DNA of 47,448 nt from Phycisphaeraceae bacterium (GTDB lineage Bacteria; Planctomycetota; Phycisphaerae; Phycisphaerales; Phycisphaeraceae), in NCBI GenBank assembly GCA_028277745.1, contig JANQFR010000039.1, positions 1-47,448 on the forward strand. Reading direction: 5' to 3'. Position numbers and translations under genes: made by a program. Below, piece by piece: positions 47,423 through 47,448 of the stretch. The notes beneath the pieces were generated by a model. It saw only the letters and a list, made by a program, of their open reading frames with translations. It was not told the DNA's origin and made no database searches. Positions within the stretch are counted from its first letter, which is position 1. Each line of letters opens with the position of its first letter.

Positions 47423-47448
47423 AAGCCGTTCTCATCCAAACAGACCCG

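Overview
The window is high-GC bacterial chromosome and looks like a planctomycete of the Phycisphaerae type. This is inferred from gene content: two PEP-CTERM proteins, many short prepilin-like proteins with a C-terminal DGH motif, LacI regulators beside secreted glycan-processing proteins, LolA-like/thioredoxin fusions, DUF1573-like fragments and SpoIIE/STAS signalling proteins. No rRNA, tRNA, CRISPR array, phage or intact insertion sequence was seen.

Layout. 0-2.1 kb: a conserved hypothetical, a stand-alone LigD-phosphoesterase-like protein and a TPR lipoprotein. 2.2-4.7 kb: trkH-trkA potassium uptake. 4.7-7.4 kb: small secreted or cupin proteins mixed with debris, namely a miniature trkA relic and the frameshifted 3' end of a transposase. 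7.4-16.6 kb: glycan locus 1, with a secreted discoidin/GH-like protein, a mutarotase-like protein, two pseudopilins, a PEP-CTERM protein, a LacI regulator and a CBM20-esterase. Three copies of the palindrome ATGAGCAA-N3-TTGCTCAT lie in front of three of its transcription units, two of them directly abutting good sigma70-type promoters. 16.8-24.1 kb: signalling and envelope genes: two near-identical STAS proteins around an O-methyltransferase, a GT87 transferase, a coiled-coil protein, a GAF-SpoIIE phosphatase, a glycine-zipper protein, an atypical kinase-fold protein and an oligogalacturonate-lyase-like propeller. 24.1-33.5 kb: housekeeping and miscellaneous genes, including a parvulin, a phosphodiesterase, a Gfo/Idh/MocA oxidoreductase, a second GAF-SpoIIE phosphatase, a LolA-TlpA fusion, SlyX, a cobalamin-binding-like protein, a lipid kinase, a lipase and a HEAT lipoprotein. 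33.5-36.8 kb: an Mla-type lipid transport operon (STAS/mlaB-like, mlaE, mlaF, mlaD). 36.9-44.9 kb: glycan locus 2, with a TIM-barrel sugar isomerase, LacI regulator, PEP-CTERM protein, pseudopilin, HAD phosphatase and a 1163-residue secreted DUF4838/mutarotase/LamG protein. An AACGATC operator is shared by its first and last transcription units. 44.9-47.4 kb: a type II secretion or type IV pilus operon (GspF plus three minor pseudopilins) running off the window edge.

The main biological idea is that the two glycan loci are built on one plan: a LacI-type repressor, a PEP-CTERM surface protein, short DGH-type pseudopilins and large secreted sugar-processing proteins. Operators in the sequence appear to tie the parts into two separate regulons. 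The pseudopilins would then be sugar-responsive surface components rather than ordinary secretion housekeeping. This is inference from gene order and operator sites.
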